A DNA stretch of 64,000 nucleotides, taken from assembly GCF_024586455.1 (NCBI RefSeq), contig NW_026089624.1:17389341-17453340 (forward strand), in the 5' to 3' direction. A model generated the notes under the pieces. The model searched no databases and was not told where the DNA came from. It was given only the letters and a program-made list of their open reading frames with translations. This DNA comes from Bactrocera neohumeralis (taxonomy: Eukaryota; Arthropoda; Insecta; Diptera; Tephritidae). The translations under genes were made by a program, and so were the position numbers. This document shows, piece after piece, positions 33,517-45,630 of this stretch; position 1 is the stretch's first letter, and each line of letters starts with the position of its first letter.

Positions 33517-36190
33517 AGTTAATTAACCCTCATCATTTTACTGTAGTTGGCATAAAGCAAAAACGGCAGTGCATTTGGAAAAATTCCATAATTTTACATT
33601 TAGGTATAAAACCGACTTTCTTGCATGTACACATTTAGAAATACATATCAAGTTGCTTCAAATCATTAGCTTCACATATTCGTGTTATTAACCTTCTTCA
33701 TCTTACAGAAGTTGGCATAAAGCCAAAACAGCATTTGGAAAATTTCAGAATTTTACATTTAGGTATAAAACCGATTTTCCTGTATTCAAATATTTAGAAA
33801 TCCATACCTAGTTGTTTCAAATCATTAACGTCACATATTCAAGTTATTTAACCTTCGTCATTTTACAGAAGTTTGCATAAAGCCATAACGGCAGTGCATA
33901 TACACATTTAGAAATCAACGTCGAATTGCTTTATATCATTAGCTTCACATATTAAAGTAAATTAACCCTCATCATCTTACTTAAGTTGACATAAAGCCAT
34001 AAAAGCAGTGCATTTGGAAAAATTTCATAATTTTACATTTAGGTATAAAACCGATTTTCTTGCACATACACATTTAGAAATACATATCAAGTTGCTTCAA
34101 ATCAGTAGCTTCACATATTAAAGTTATTTAACCCTCACCATCTTACTCAAGTTGACATAAAGCCATAACGGCGGTGCATTTCGAAAAAATTCCACAATTT
34201 TACATTTAGGTATAAAACCGACCTTCTTGCATTCAAACATTTAGCAATCCATATCGAGTTGTTTCAAATCATTAACGTCACATATTCAAGTTAATTAACC
34301 TTCGTCATCTTACAGAAGTTGGCATAAAGCCATAACGGCAGTGAATATACACATTTAGATATCCACACCGAATTGCTTTAAATCATTAGCTTCACATATT
34401 AAAGATAATTAACCTTCTTTATCTTACAGAAGTTGGCATAAAGCCATAACGGCAGTGCATTTGGAAAAATTCCACAATTTTACAATTAGGTATAAAACCG
34501 ATTTTCCTGCATTTAAACATTTAGCAATCCATATCGAGTTGATTCAAATCATTAACGTCACATATTCAAGTTATTTAACGTTCGTCATCTAACAGAAGTT
34601 GGCATAAAGCCATAACGGCAGTGCATGTACACATTTAGAAATCCGCGCCGAATTGCTTTATATCATTAGCTTCACATATTAAAGTTAATTAACCCTCATC
34701 ATCTTACTTAAGTTGACATAAAGCCATAAAGGCAGTGCATTTGGAAAAATTCCACTCTTTTACATTTAGGTATAAAACCAATTTTCTTGCACATACATAT
34801 TTAAAAATTCATACCAAGTTGCTTCAAATCAGTAGCTTCACATATTAAAGTTATTTAACCCTCATCATCTTACTCAAGTTGACATAAAGCCATAACGGCG
34901 GTGCATTTGGAAAAAATTCCACAATTTTTCTTTTAGGTATAAAACCGATTTTCTTGCATGTACACATTTAGATATCCATATCAAGTTGCCTCAAATCATT
35001 AGCTTAGAATATTAAAGTTAATTAACCCTCATCATATTACTGTAGGTGGCATACAGCAAAAACGGCAGTGCATTTGCAAAAATTTCACAATTTTGTATTT
35101 AGGTATAAAACCGTTTTTCTTGCATATGCACATTTGGCAATCTATGTCGAATGGTTTCAAATCATTAGCTTCACATATTAAAGTTAATTAACCTTCTTCA
35201 TCTCACTGAAGTTGACACAAAGCCAAAACGGCAGTGCATTTGGAAAATTCCACAATTTTACATTTAGGTATAAAACCGATTTTCTTGCATATGCACATTT
35301 GGCAATCTATGTCGAATGGTTTCAAATCATTAGATTCACATATTAAAGTTAATTAACCTTCTTTAGCTTACTGAAGTTGGCATAAAGCCAAAAGGCAGTG
35401 CGTTTGGAAAATTCCAGAATTTTACATTTGGGTATAAAACCGGTTTTCAGCTCACCAAAGTTGACATAAAGCCATAACGGCAGTGATTTAGGAAAAATTC
35501 CACAATCTTATATTTAGGTATTAAATCGAATTTTTTGTATATTCTCATTTAACAATCTATGTGGAGTTGTTTCAAATCAGTATTTTCACATATGTAAGAT
35601 GATTAACTTTCTTCACCTCACCATTCCAGAATTTTGCATTTAGGTAAAAAACGGAATTTTTTGCATGTACGCATCTAAAAATACATATGAAGAATTGCTT
35701 TAAATCACTAGCTTCACATATTAAAGTTAATTAACCTTCTTCATCTTACTGTAGTTGGTATTGAGCCAAAACGGCAGTGCGTTTGGAAAAATTCCACAAT
35801 TTTACATTTAGTTATAAAACCGATTTTTCTGCATTTAAACAGTTAGCAGTCCATATCGAGTTGATTCAAGTCATTAACGTCACATATTTAAGTTAATTAA
35901 CCTTTGTTATCTTACAGATGTTGGCCTAAAGCCAAAACGGCAGTGCATTTGGAAAAATTCCACACTTTTACATTTAGGTAAAAAACCGATTTTCTTGCAT
36001 ACACATATTTAGAAATACATATGAAGTTGCTTTAAATCATTAGCTTAACATATTAACATCATCTTACTCAAGTTGGCATAAAGCCATAACGGCAGTGCAT
36101 TTGGAAAAATTCCACAATTTTACATTTAGGTGTAAATCGATTTACTTGCATGTACACATTTAGAAATCGATATCAAGTTGCTCCAAATCA
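33517..36190 (-). repeat. Satellite array, R direction
   Basis: About sixteen monomers, several with an internal deletion that fuses CGGCAGTG directly to a later TACACATTTAG (near 33893, 34343 and 34618). A degenerate patch lies at 35440-35700. Confidence 0.92.
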
Positions 36191-37065
36191 TTCTTTTTCT
36201 TCTTAATTGGCGTAGACACCACTTACGCGATTATAGCCGAGTTAACAACAGCGTGCCAGTCGTTTCTTCTTTTCGCTACGTGGCGTCAATTGGATATTCC
36301 AAGCGAAGCCAGGTCCTTCTCCACTTGGTACTTTTAACGGAGTGGAGGTCTTCCTCTTCCTCTGCTTCGCCCGGCGGGTACTGCATCGAATATTTTCAGA
36401 GCTGGAGTGTTTTCGTCCATCCGGACAACATGACCTAGCCAGCGCAGCCGCTGTCTTTTAATTCGCTGAACTATGTCAATCTCGTCGTATATCTCGAACA
36501 GCTCATCGTTCCATCGAATGCGGTATTCGCCGTGGCCAATGTGCAAAGGACCATAAATCTTTCGCAGAATTTTTCTCTCGAAAACTCGTAACGTCGACTC
36601 ATCGGTTGCCGTCATCGCCCAAGCCTCTGCACCATATAGCAGGACGGGAATTATGAGCGACTTATAGAGTTTAGCTTTTGTTCGTCGAGAGAGGACTTTA
36701 CTTTTCAATTGCCTACTCAGTCCGAAGTAGCACCTGTTGGCAAGAGCAATCCTGCTTTGGATTTCCAGGCTGACATTGTTGGTGGTGTTAATGCTGGTTC
36801 CTAAATAGACGAAATTATCTACGACTTCAAAGTTATGACTGTCAACAGTGACGTGAGAGCCTAGTCGCGAGTGCGACGACTGATTGTTTGATGACAGGAG
36901 ATATTTCGTTTTGCCCTCGTTCACTACCAGACCCATTTTCTGTTTCCTTGTCCAGCCTGGAGACAGCAGAACTAACGGCGCGGGTGTTGAGGCCGATGAT
37001 ATCAATATCGTCGGCATACGCCAGCAGTTGTACACTCTTGTAGAAGATGGCACCTTCTCTATTTA
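36191..37065 (-). pseudogene. 3' part of an RTE LINE, truncated at an assembly gap
   Basis: Same family as 15318-18307, here on minus. It covers RT C-terminal and downstream coding (KLYKSLIIPVLLYGAEAW, IRWNDELFEIYDEID, RLRWLGHVVRMDE) to the AAG-rich 3' tail at about 36191-36205. A frame of 239 codons (36334-37053) is open, but its first 40 codons are out of register, showing a frameshift near 36940. Unlike the nested copy, the gap prevents judging the upstream half. Confidence 0.85.
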
Positions 37066-37165
37066 NNNNNNNNNNNNNNNNNNNNNNNNNNNNNNNNNNN
37101 NNNNNNNNNNNNNNNNNNNNNNNNNNNNNNNNNNNNNNNNNNNNNNNNNNNNNNNNNNNNNNNNN
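37066..37165. other. Assembly gap, 100 N
   Basis: Exactly 100 Ns. Satellite is R direction on the left and F on the right, and the right flank is low-quality sequence. Confidence 0.98.
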
Positions 37166-38328
37166 TTCCCTTAATGAAAAATTATGGTTTTTTCCAAAAT
37201 CATCCTTTTTTAAACGGTAAACCAGAGTAGGAGATCAGGGAAATTTAAAACCTTTTAATTTTTAATTAATGATTTGAAGCCTTTCCAAATATGAGTTTTA
37301 AAGGGATATAAAAAAATCGGGTTTTTAAATTTGAAGAAAATCGGGAAATTCCCAAAGGAAACTCCCTTTTCTTATGCTAACTTCAAAAAATTGAAAAAAG
37401 TTAATTTTTTTTTAAACCCCAACCCAATGATTTAAAATCCACCCCAGTTGACATTTATAGGGAAAAAAGGGTTTTTCTTAAAATGAAAAATTTTGGGGAA
37501 ATTTTTTTTCCAAATGCCCCGCCGTTATTTTTTCAACTTTGGGAAGATCGGGGGGAATTTTTTTTAAGAAAAAAACGGGTTTTTTTATAGCTTTAAGGGA
37601 AAATAAAGGTTAATTAATTTTAAAAAAGGTAAAATTAATGACTTAACCCATTCAACATAGTTTTCCCAAAATTTTTGTATATGCAAGAAAATCGGGGTTT
37701 CATACCTGAATGAAAAATTTTGGGGAATTTTTTTCCAAAAATGAATTGGTTAGGGTTTTATGAAAAACTTTGATAAGTTTTAAAAATTAATTTATTTTTT
37801 AAATAAAAAAACCGTTTTTTTTATCCCAATTTCCCATTAGTTTGAAAAAGGGTTTAAATTCTTTAATATGTGAAGTAAATGACTTAAAGCCTTTCCAACA
37901 TGGGATTAAATGTGTAAATAAGAAAAGGGGGTTTTTAATAATTAAAAACCGGGAATTTTTTCCCAAAAACGGGTTTTTTTTGGTTTTATGCTAATTAGTA
38001 AGATGAAAGAAGGTTAATTAATTTTAATATGTGAATTTTAATGTTTAAAAAGCCATTCAACATAGATTAAAGGTTTTATATGAAAAGAAAATCTTTTTTA
38101 ATACCTAAATGTAAAATCCTAGAAATTTTTCCCAAAAGCACCCCCGGTTATTTTAGTCAATTTTTTGGTGAGAAAAAAGAAAAATTTTTTTTAAATTAAA
38201 ATTAATTTGTTTTAAAAAACTTTGATAGGTTTTTAAAGTAAACGAAAGAAAAATGTTTTTTTTAACAACCCGAAAAACTAAAATTTTCAAAAAACCGTTT
38301 TTGGTTTTATCCAACTTTAGTAAGAAAA
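37166..38328 (+). repeat. Corrupted F-direction satellite
   Basis: Satellite landmarks can be recognised (TTAATTAATTTTAAAA, ATGATTTGAAGCC, AAGAAAATCGG), but runs of T, A, G and C are inflated and many positions are replaced by a neighbour's base. The clean arrays elsewhere do not show this. It looks like low-quality consensus rather than biological decay. Confidence 0.7.
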
Positions 38329-39190
38329 ACCCCGAAAAATGGGTTAAAAGACGAAAAAAAAAGAAAGGCCGATGGAGAAGAGAATTAGGTCAAAACCGGG
38401 ACGCAAATTCAAAAAAAAGGATTTACCCTTTCGAAAACGGACATCCCCAAAATTGCGGCGGGCCCTGGGGTTGGGTTCCCCTGTGACCCTTTGGAAAATA
38501 TAAAAGGGAAACCCGCCATAAAGATTTAAAAAAATCGGGGAATAAAAGAGCTGTTTCTTTTTCCAGAGCCCCCCCAAGAGGGGGAATTTAGATGGCAGTA
38601 AAAACCAAGAACACAAAACGTCCCCATAAGGGAAAAAGATCGGGATGAGATTATTCCCCAAAAAACCCGGGGAGCGAAAAAAGGGGGGATTCAGAACATT
38701 GGGCCACCAAAATATTAAAAATATGAGAAAAAAAAGGGGGGTTTACCAGCCCTAATCCCCCCAAGATGCCTTTTTTGCCCAAAAAAAAATTAAAAATCGG
38801 GTTGATCGGGTTCCCCCCCGGGGAGTTTTTCCCTGCCTCCCGCGGGGACAGATTTTTTCCCCCGGGCCACATGGCGCGAAATATTAGTGTTAAAAGTCCC
38901 CCCAAAATCCCCAAAGGGAAGCGGGGGACATGGAAAAAAGCATTGAACAAGGGCCCACCCCTTTTGAAGGGGAAACTTTTCATTTTCAAGTTTTTTTCCC
39001 ATTTTTAAAAATAGGGGCGCAAAACAATAAAAAAATGAAAATTTTTGTTTTTGAATTTTAAACCCAATGGGAAAAAAAAGCCCCCTTTTGCAAAAAAATC
39101 AAATTAGAAAGAAAAATTGATGTCCCTTACTGATGAAAAATTTTCCCAAAACTTCAAAGTCCCGGGGATTACAGATATAAGTCAAAAACA
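38329..39190 (+). pseudogene. LINE copy A: corrupted ORF1 C-terminal half and start of ORF2
   Basis: Aligns by eye to 48409-49320 of copy B. Words such as GGCCGATGGAGAAGAGAATTAGG, shortened here to GGCCGATGGAGAAGAG, and CACATGGCGCG survive between homopolymer-inflated stretches. The zinc-knuckle region is unreadable in any frame. The short open frames here (for example 38253-38486 and 38766-39008) are artefacts of the corruption. Confidence 0.75.
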
Positions 39191-41850
39191 ATATGGTCCT
39201 GCAATGGACAAACATTCACGTCTTGCTGCAGAGTAGCAAAAAATGGTTTTACCTGGGCGCAAATAGGAGGAATCTACTACGTAAGCTGTTATGCTCGCCC
39301 CAGCGCGCCTGTTAGAGAATTTGAAAACTTCCTCCTGGAATTATCGTTAGAAAGCAGAGGCAAATCCCCGGTAATAATGGCAGGCGATTTTAACGCATGG
39401 TCTACTGCCTGGGGTAGCAGAAGCTCGAACCATCGTGGGCGCCTAGTTCTAGAATTCCTGAGCCAAACCAACCTCACAATAATGAATAGCGGCACAAAAA
39501 ATACTTACCAAAAAGGAAATAAAGGCTCTATAATAGACCTGATGTTTGCAAATGACGCACTAAGCAGACACATTAAATGGGAGGTGTCTGACATGTTCAC
39601 ATATAGTGATCACATGGCTATCATAGCAGAAGTTTTAGTCTCTCGAGAACAGGAATCCCCACGCAGTAACACTATACAAAAACGAAGCTGGAAGCAAACA
39701 GATTTTGATATTGACGTTTTTGAGACAGTCTGGAGTACAGCAAAATAGTCAGGCGAAAGCGCCACCCACTTAGTAACCGCATTGCGAAAGGAACTGGTAA
39801 CAGCATGCGACGCCACAATGCGAAAGACAAAATGTCACAATAACCGAAGACCTGTATACTGGTGGAATGAAGAAATTGCCACGCTGAGGAAACTCTGCCA
39901 CTCAGCCCGACGTCGCTTACAACGCAATCAAAATGGCGAAAACGAAAACCGTCTCAAAGAAGCTTTTAAAATCCATAAGAAGCTTCTAAAGTCAGCTATA
40001 ATCCGTAGCAAAAGAAACTGCTTTGAAAAGATCTGTGAAGAAGCGAATGTAGACCACTGGGGGACAGCTTATAAAATATGTATGTCCAAATTCCAAAATA
40101 AGCGGCAGCAACCCAAATGCGCTTCGTTCATGAAGAAAATCGTGGAGGCATTATTTCCGACGCACGCCCTGATTACCAGCGCTGTGCGACAAAACGAAGC
40201 TCCTGAATCACCCCTACTGGTTACAGAAGAAGAATTATTGGCCATAGCAAAAAAAATTAATAAAAACAAAGCTCCTGGTATCGATGGCATACTAAACAGA
40301 GCTCTAAAGGTAGCCATAATTTGAAAGCCCGCTCTTTTCGCAAAAATGTACAACGCATGTATAAAAGAAGGGATCTTCCCCGATCCCTGGAAAGTTCAGT
40401 GCCTGCTTTTAATCCCAAAACCAAAAAAACACCAGATGAACCCTCTTCGTATCGACCACTGTGTATGCTCGACACAATGGGCAAAGTGTACGAAAGCATA
40501 ATAAGAAACCGCTTGGAGTTTGCAATCCAGGAAGCCGGCGGACTATCAGAAAGACAATACGGCTTCAGGAAACAGAGGTCCACTATAGATGCACTAAAAG
40601 AAGTTGTCGACACTGCGAAAAGTGCAGTAAGCGGCAAAAGATGGAAAGGTGGTACAAAAGAATATTGTGCGCTTATAACCCTGGATGTGAAGAATGCATT
40701 CAACTCTGCTAACTGGACAAACATATTTGCAGCCTTGAATGAAATACGGGCCCCACAGTACCTCATAAATATCGTTATGAGTTATTTTGAAAATAGAAGA
40801 CTGTTTTACGACACCACCGAAGGCATCAAGAGCTACCCTATTTCAAGTGGAGTACCACAAGGTTCAGTTTTAGGCCCTTGCTTATGGAATCGAGTATATG
40901 ATGGGGTTAAGCTAAAAATCCCACAACAACTTGATGACCAAAAAATAAATGTAACGTTAAATGGTCTGCGCCAATGGTTTTCGTACTGGCTGAGACGACC
41001 TTATAGGAAAAAGTAACTCTCACTATAGGCGAGTGGTGATTACAGTTGAAGTATTTAGGGGTAATATTGGACACCAAACTGAAATTCAAGCAGCACTTGG
41101 CAAACACAGCAAATAAAGCAAATAAGATTTATAATGCTCTATCAAGAATGATGGCAAATAGAGGCTGTGTGCGCTCCAGCCGCCGACTTCTAATCGCAAA
41201 AGCAATGAGCTCAGTTATACTGTATGCAGCTCCAGTATGGATACAGGCACTAAACACAAAAGCGTATGCCAGGCCAATAATTGCGGTGCATAGACTCACA
41301 GCAATAAGAGTAACAAGTTCGCAGCTGAAGTACTAGCTAGTATGCCGCCTAAGACATCAGCGAGTTCCAATTACATGAAACCCAAAAGAGAGAAGAGAGA
41401 AATAAGAGCATAACTCTATGGCAGCAACGGTGGCAAACCTCAACTAAAGGACGGTGGACCCACAGACTCATACCTGACATCCACACGTGGATAAGTAGAC
41501 AACATGGGGACCTGGATTTCCACCTCACCCAAATATTAAGTGGGCATGGGTGCTTTAGAGGCTACCTATATAAATTTCAAAATGACATCAGTCCGTATTG
41601 TTCGATGTGTACGGAGTCAAGAGAAGACTCTGAACACGTGTTTTTCTATTGTCCTCGGTTTCAAAAAATAAGGGAAAAGTTAGAAACAGCACTAGGTGGT
41701 AGTTTAATGGTGGAAAGTTTGACTGCACTTATGTGTCAGTCCTCTGAGAAGTGGAAAGCTGTTCGCGAAGCGGCAGCTTCCATCACGACAATATTAAGAC
41801 AGGTACAGCGGAATAGGCGCCAGTCCGTCCGTGCTATAGAGGAGACGTAA
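39191..41850 (+). pseudogene. LINE copy A ORF2: endonuclease and reverse transcriptase, broken
   Basis: The endonuclease segment is intact through the site where copy B is frameshifted (39377-39748 reads GDFNAWSTAWGS to YSDHMAI), then stops at 39746-39748. RT starts are visible at 39782-40324, with a TGA at 40321-40323 where copy B has TCA. The block expected to hold YADD (about 40905-41045) is shortened and rearranged, so the catalytic Asp pair is missing. A second rearranged deletion lies at about 41318-41380. The C-terminal CSMC...H...C finger is present near 41600-41655. Non-functional. Confidence 0.88.
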
Positions 41851-41993
41851 AATGTCTTGTCACTCCCATGAAGTAATACTTTATCTGTTGGTCCCGTGGG
41901 AGAGTCTTGAGTTGGGAGTAGGTTAGGTTTAGCGGGTTAAAGTCCCGCACTTCGGCTTTCGATGCTTCCTCCTACTTAAAAAAAAAAAAAAAA

Positions 41994-44795
41994 TATATGC
42001 AAGAAAATCGGTTTTATACTTAAATGTAAAATTCCGGAATTTTCCAAATGCACTGCCGTTTTGGCTTTATGCCAACTTCTGTAAGATGAAGAAGGTAAAT
42101 TAACTTTAATATGTGAATTTAATAATTTGAAGCAACAGAACAGAAGATATGGATTGCTAAATGTTTAAATGCAGGAAAATAGGATTTATACCTAAATGTA
42201 AAATTGTGGAATTTTTCCAAATGCACTGCTGTTTTGGCTTTATGCCATCTTCTGTAAGGATGACGAAGGCTAATTAACTTTAATATGTGACACTAATGAT
42301 TTGATTAAACTCGATATGAATTGCTAAATGTTTAAATACAGGAAAATCGGTTTTATACCTAAATGTAAAATTGTGGAATTTTTCCAAATGGTCTGGCGTT
42401 ATGGCTTTATGCCAACTGTAGTAAGATGAAGAAAGTTAATTAACTTTAATTTGTGAAATAAATAATTTGAAGCGATTTGAAATCGGTTTTATACCTAAAT
42501 GTAAAATTATGGATTTATTTCCAAATGCACTGCCGTTATGGCTTTATGTCAACTTGAGGTAGATGGTGAGGGTTAATTAACTTGAATATGTCAAGCTAAT
42601 GATTAGAAGCAATTCGTTGTGGATTTCTAAATGTGTATATGTAGGAAGATCGGTTTTATACCTATATGTAAACTGTGGAATTTTTCCCAATGCACTACCG
42701 TTTTGGGTTTATGCCAACTTCTGTAAGATAACGAAGGTTAATTAACTTCAATATGTGACGTTAATGATTTGTGGTTAATGATTTGAATCAACTCGATATG
42801 GATTGCTGAGTGTTTTAATGCAGGAAAATCGGCTTTATGCCTAAATGTAAAATTGTGGTATTTTTCCAAATGGTCTGGCGTTATGGCTTTATGCCAACTG
42901 TAGTAAGATGAAGAAAGTTAATTAACTTTAATTTGTGAAATAAATAATTTGAAGCGATTTGATATGGATTTCTAAATGTCTACATGCAAGAAAATCGGTT
43001 TTATACCTAAATGTAAAATTATGGAAATTTTTCCAAATACACTGCCGTTATGGCTTTATGTCAACTTGAGGTAGATGGTGAAGGTTAATTAACTTGAATA
43101 TGTCAAGCTGATGATTTGAAGCAATTCGTTGTGGATTTCTAAATGTGTATATGTAGGAAGATCGGTTTTATACCTATATGTAAACTGTGGAATTTTTCCC
43201 AATGCACTACCGTTTTGGGTTTATGCCAACTTCTGTAAGATAACGAAGGTTAATTAACTTCAATATGTGACGTTAATGATTTGAATCAACTCGATATGGA
43301 TTGCTGAGTGTTTTAATGCAGGAAAATCGGCTTTATGCCTAAATGTAAAATTGTGGAATTTTTCTAAATGCACTGCCGTTATGGCTTTATGCTAACTTCA
43401 GAAAGATGAAGAAGGCTAATTAACTTTAATATGTGAAGGAAATGATTTAAACCCATCCAACACAGATTGCCAAATGTGTATATGCAATAAAATCGGTTGT
43501 ATACCTAATGTAAAGTTATGGAATTTTTTCCAAATGCACTGCCGTTTTGGCTTTATGTCAACTAGAGTATGATGATGAGGGTTAATTAACTTTAATATGT
43601 GAAGTTAATGATTTGAAGCCATTCAACATAGATTGCCAAATGTGTATATGCAAGAAAATCGGGTTTATACCTGAATGTAAAACTCTGGAATTTTCCCAAA
43701 GGCACTGCCGTTTTGGCTCTATGCTAACTTCAGTAAGATGAAGAAGGTTAATTAACTTTAATGTGTGAAGCTAATGATTTGAAGCCATTCGACACAGATT
43801 GCCACATGTGTATATGCAGGAAAAACGGTTTTATACTTAAATGTAAAATTGTGGACTTTTTCCAAATGCACTGCCGTTATGGCTTTATGTCAACTTGGGT
43901 AAGATCGTGAGGGTTAATTATCTTTTGAGTATAAAACCGTTTTGGCTTTATACCAACTTCAGTAAGATGAAGAAGGTTAATTAACTTTAATATGTGAAGT
44001 TAATGACTTGAAGCCATTCAACATAGATTGCCAAATCTGTATATGCAAGAAAATCGGTTTCATACCTGAATGTAAAATTATGGAATTTTTTCCAAATGCA
44101 CTGCCGTTATGGCTTTATGTCAACTTGAGTAAGATGATGAGGGTTAATTAACTTTAATATGTAAAGCTAATGATTTAAAGCAATTCGGTGTGGATTTTTG
44201 AATTTGTATATACAAGAATATCGGTTTTATACCAAAATGTAAAATTCTGGAATTTTTCCAAATGCACTGCCGTTATGGCTTTATGTCAACTTTGGTGAGA
44301 TAAAGAAAGTTAATTAACTTTAATATGTAAAGTTAATGATTTGAAGCAACTTGATATGGATTTCTAAATGTGTTCATGAAAGAAAATCGGTTTTATACCT
44401 AAATGTAGATTTCTGGAATTTTCCAAATGCACTGCCGCTTTGGCTTTATGCCAACTTTAGTAAGATGAAGAAAGTTAATAAACTTTAATATGTGAAGCAA
44501 TGATTTATATATATTTCTAAATGTGTACATGCAAGAAAGTCGGTTTTATACCTAAATGTAAAGTTATGGAATTTTTTCCAAATGCTCTGCCGTTTTGGCT
44601 TTATGTCAACTAGAGTATGATGATGAGGGTTAATTAACTTTAATATGTGATGTTAATGATTTGAAGCCATTCAACATAGATTGCCAATTGTGTATATGAA
44701 AGAAAATCGGGTTTATACATGAATGTAAAACTCTGGAATTTTCCCAAAGGCACTGCCGTTTTGGCTTTATGCTAACTTCAGTAAGATGAAGAAGC
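41994..44795 (+). repeat. Satellite array, F direction
   Basis: About seventeen monomers. The first 1.5 kb matches the flank after LINE copy B, including an unusual AACAGAACAGAAG insertion (about 42134), and contains a locally duplicated segment of about 470 bp (from about 42380 and about 42860). Confidence 0.92.
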
Positions 44796-45630
44796 AGGGG
44801 CGAACGCCGGGGGGGGGGGGTTAGTTTGGGGTGTTAAACCCCCCTCTCCCCCCCCCCAAAGTAATTGAATTTTTAAATAGTAGAATTTCATTCTACATAG
44901 TCATTTGAGAAATTGTAATTTGTTGTTTTCAAAGCAATCTTTCCGCCGACGATGATACAATTGTATCTTTTTTGATACTTTTTTTTCTATATTTTGTGAT
45001 TTGATACTTTTTTGTTCAAAACGGCCTATTTTGACACTTTTTGCTGATAAATTTAATTTTTTGAAAATATGAAAATGTTAAACTAAAAACAAACCTATTG
45101 TATCTGGATAGTATTAAAAAGATGTGGGAATGTAGGCCAATTAAAAACCCAGAAAAATATAAACTGGACAGAGACATTTTTTTAATTTGCTTCAAAGTAA
45201 TGAGTTATGAGTAATGAGATGATGCCTTATAACTCTGTGGCTGCTGAACTGGATTTTTTTTAGATTTAAGGGGAATTGTGAGTCGAAAATGGACTTCTTT
45301 TGAAAATTAGTTCTGAACTGAAAAGTCACCAATAAGGTTTCTATTATTTTTTTTAGAGTTTATTGTTAATCATAATACAGGAAAAATAAAAACTCATTTA
45401 TTATGACTTTCAGTTTTCGTTCCATGAGCAAACTGTTGTGAAATAAATTTACATTAAAAAAATTATGCTATTTGCAAAAAAATACTTGAGTGTCTTAACT
45501 AAAATGTCTATATTTTTAATAAAAACAGCCAGAAAAAACTGGTCTGAATTAGATACACAACTTTACTTATTGTTTGTTTTTCAAATGAAAATTTTTAAAA
45601 CAACGGTTGTGCTTTTGATACTTTTTGATA
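44796..45630. mobile_element. Non-coding insertion with hAT-like left terminus
   Basis: Starts CAGGGGCGAACG, a terminal motif seen in many hAT-type transposons, directly followed by a G-run and, 30 bp on, matching C-runs. The interior is AT-rich without a meaningful frame and repeats TTTGATACTTTTT several times. No matching right terminus or 8-bp duplication is found, and satellite resumes at TATACCAACTTCAG. It is probably a truncated non-autonomous element; the class is tentative. Confidence 0.45.

Larger units (their letters stand above)
38329..41993 (+). mobile_element. R1-like LINE copy A (partial, damaged)
   Basis: Same element as 47425-52252. It begins abruptly in ORF1 (equivalent to about 48409) without a target duplication at the left. 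The first 860 bp are base-corrupted, then the sequence is clean and close to copy B. It keeps the true 3' end: CTTCGGCTTTCGATGC, then poly(A) at 41978-41993 and the target sequence ATATATGCAAGAA. ORF2 is broken by a TGA and two scrambled deletions. Confidence 0.88.

Noticed and set aside
37166..39010. Short open frames such as 38253-38486, 38344-38661 and 38651-38989
   Set aside because: They lie in base-corrupted sequence and do not match the true LINE ORF1 frame seen at 47871-49166.
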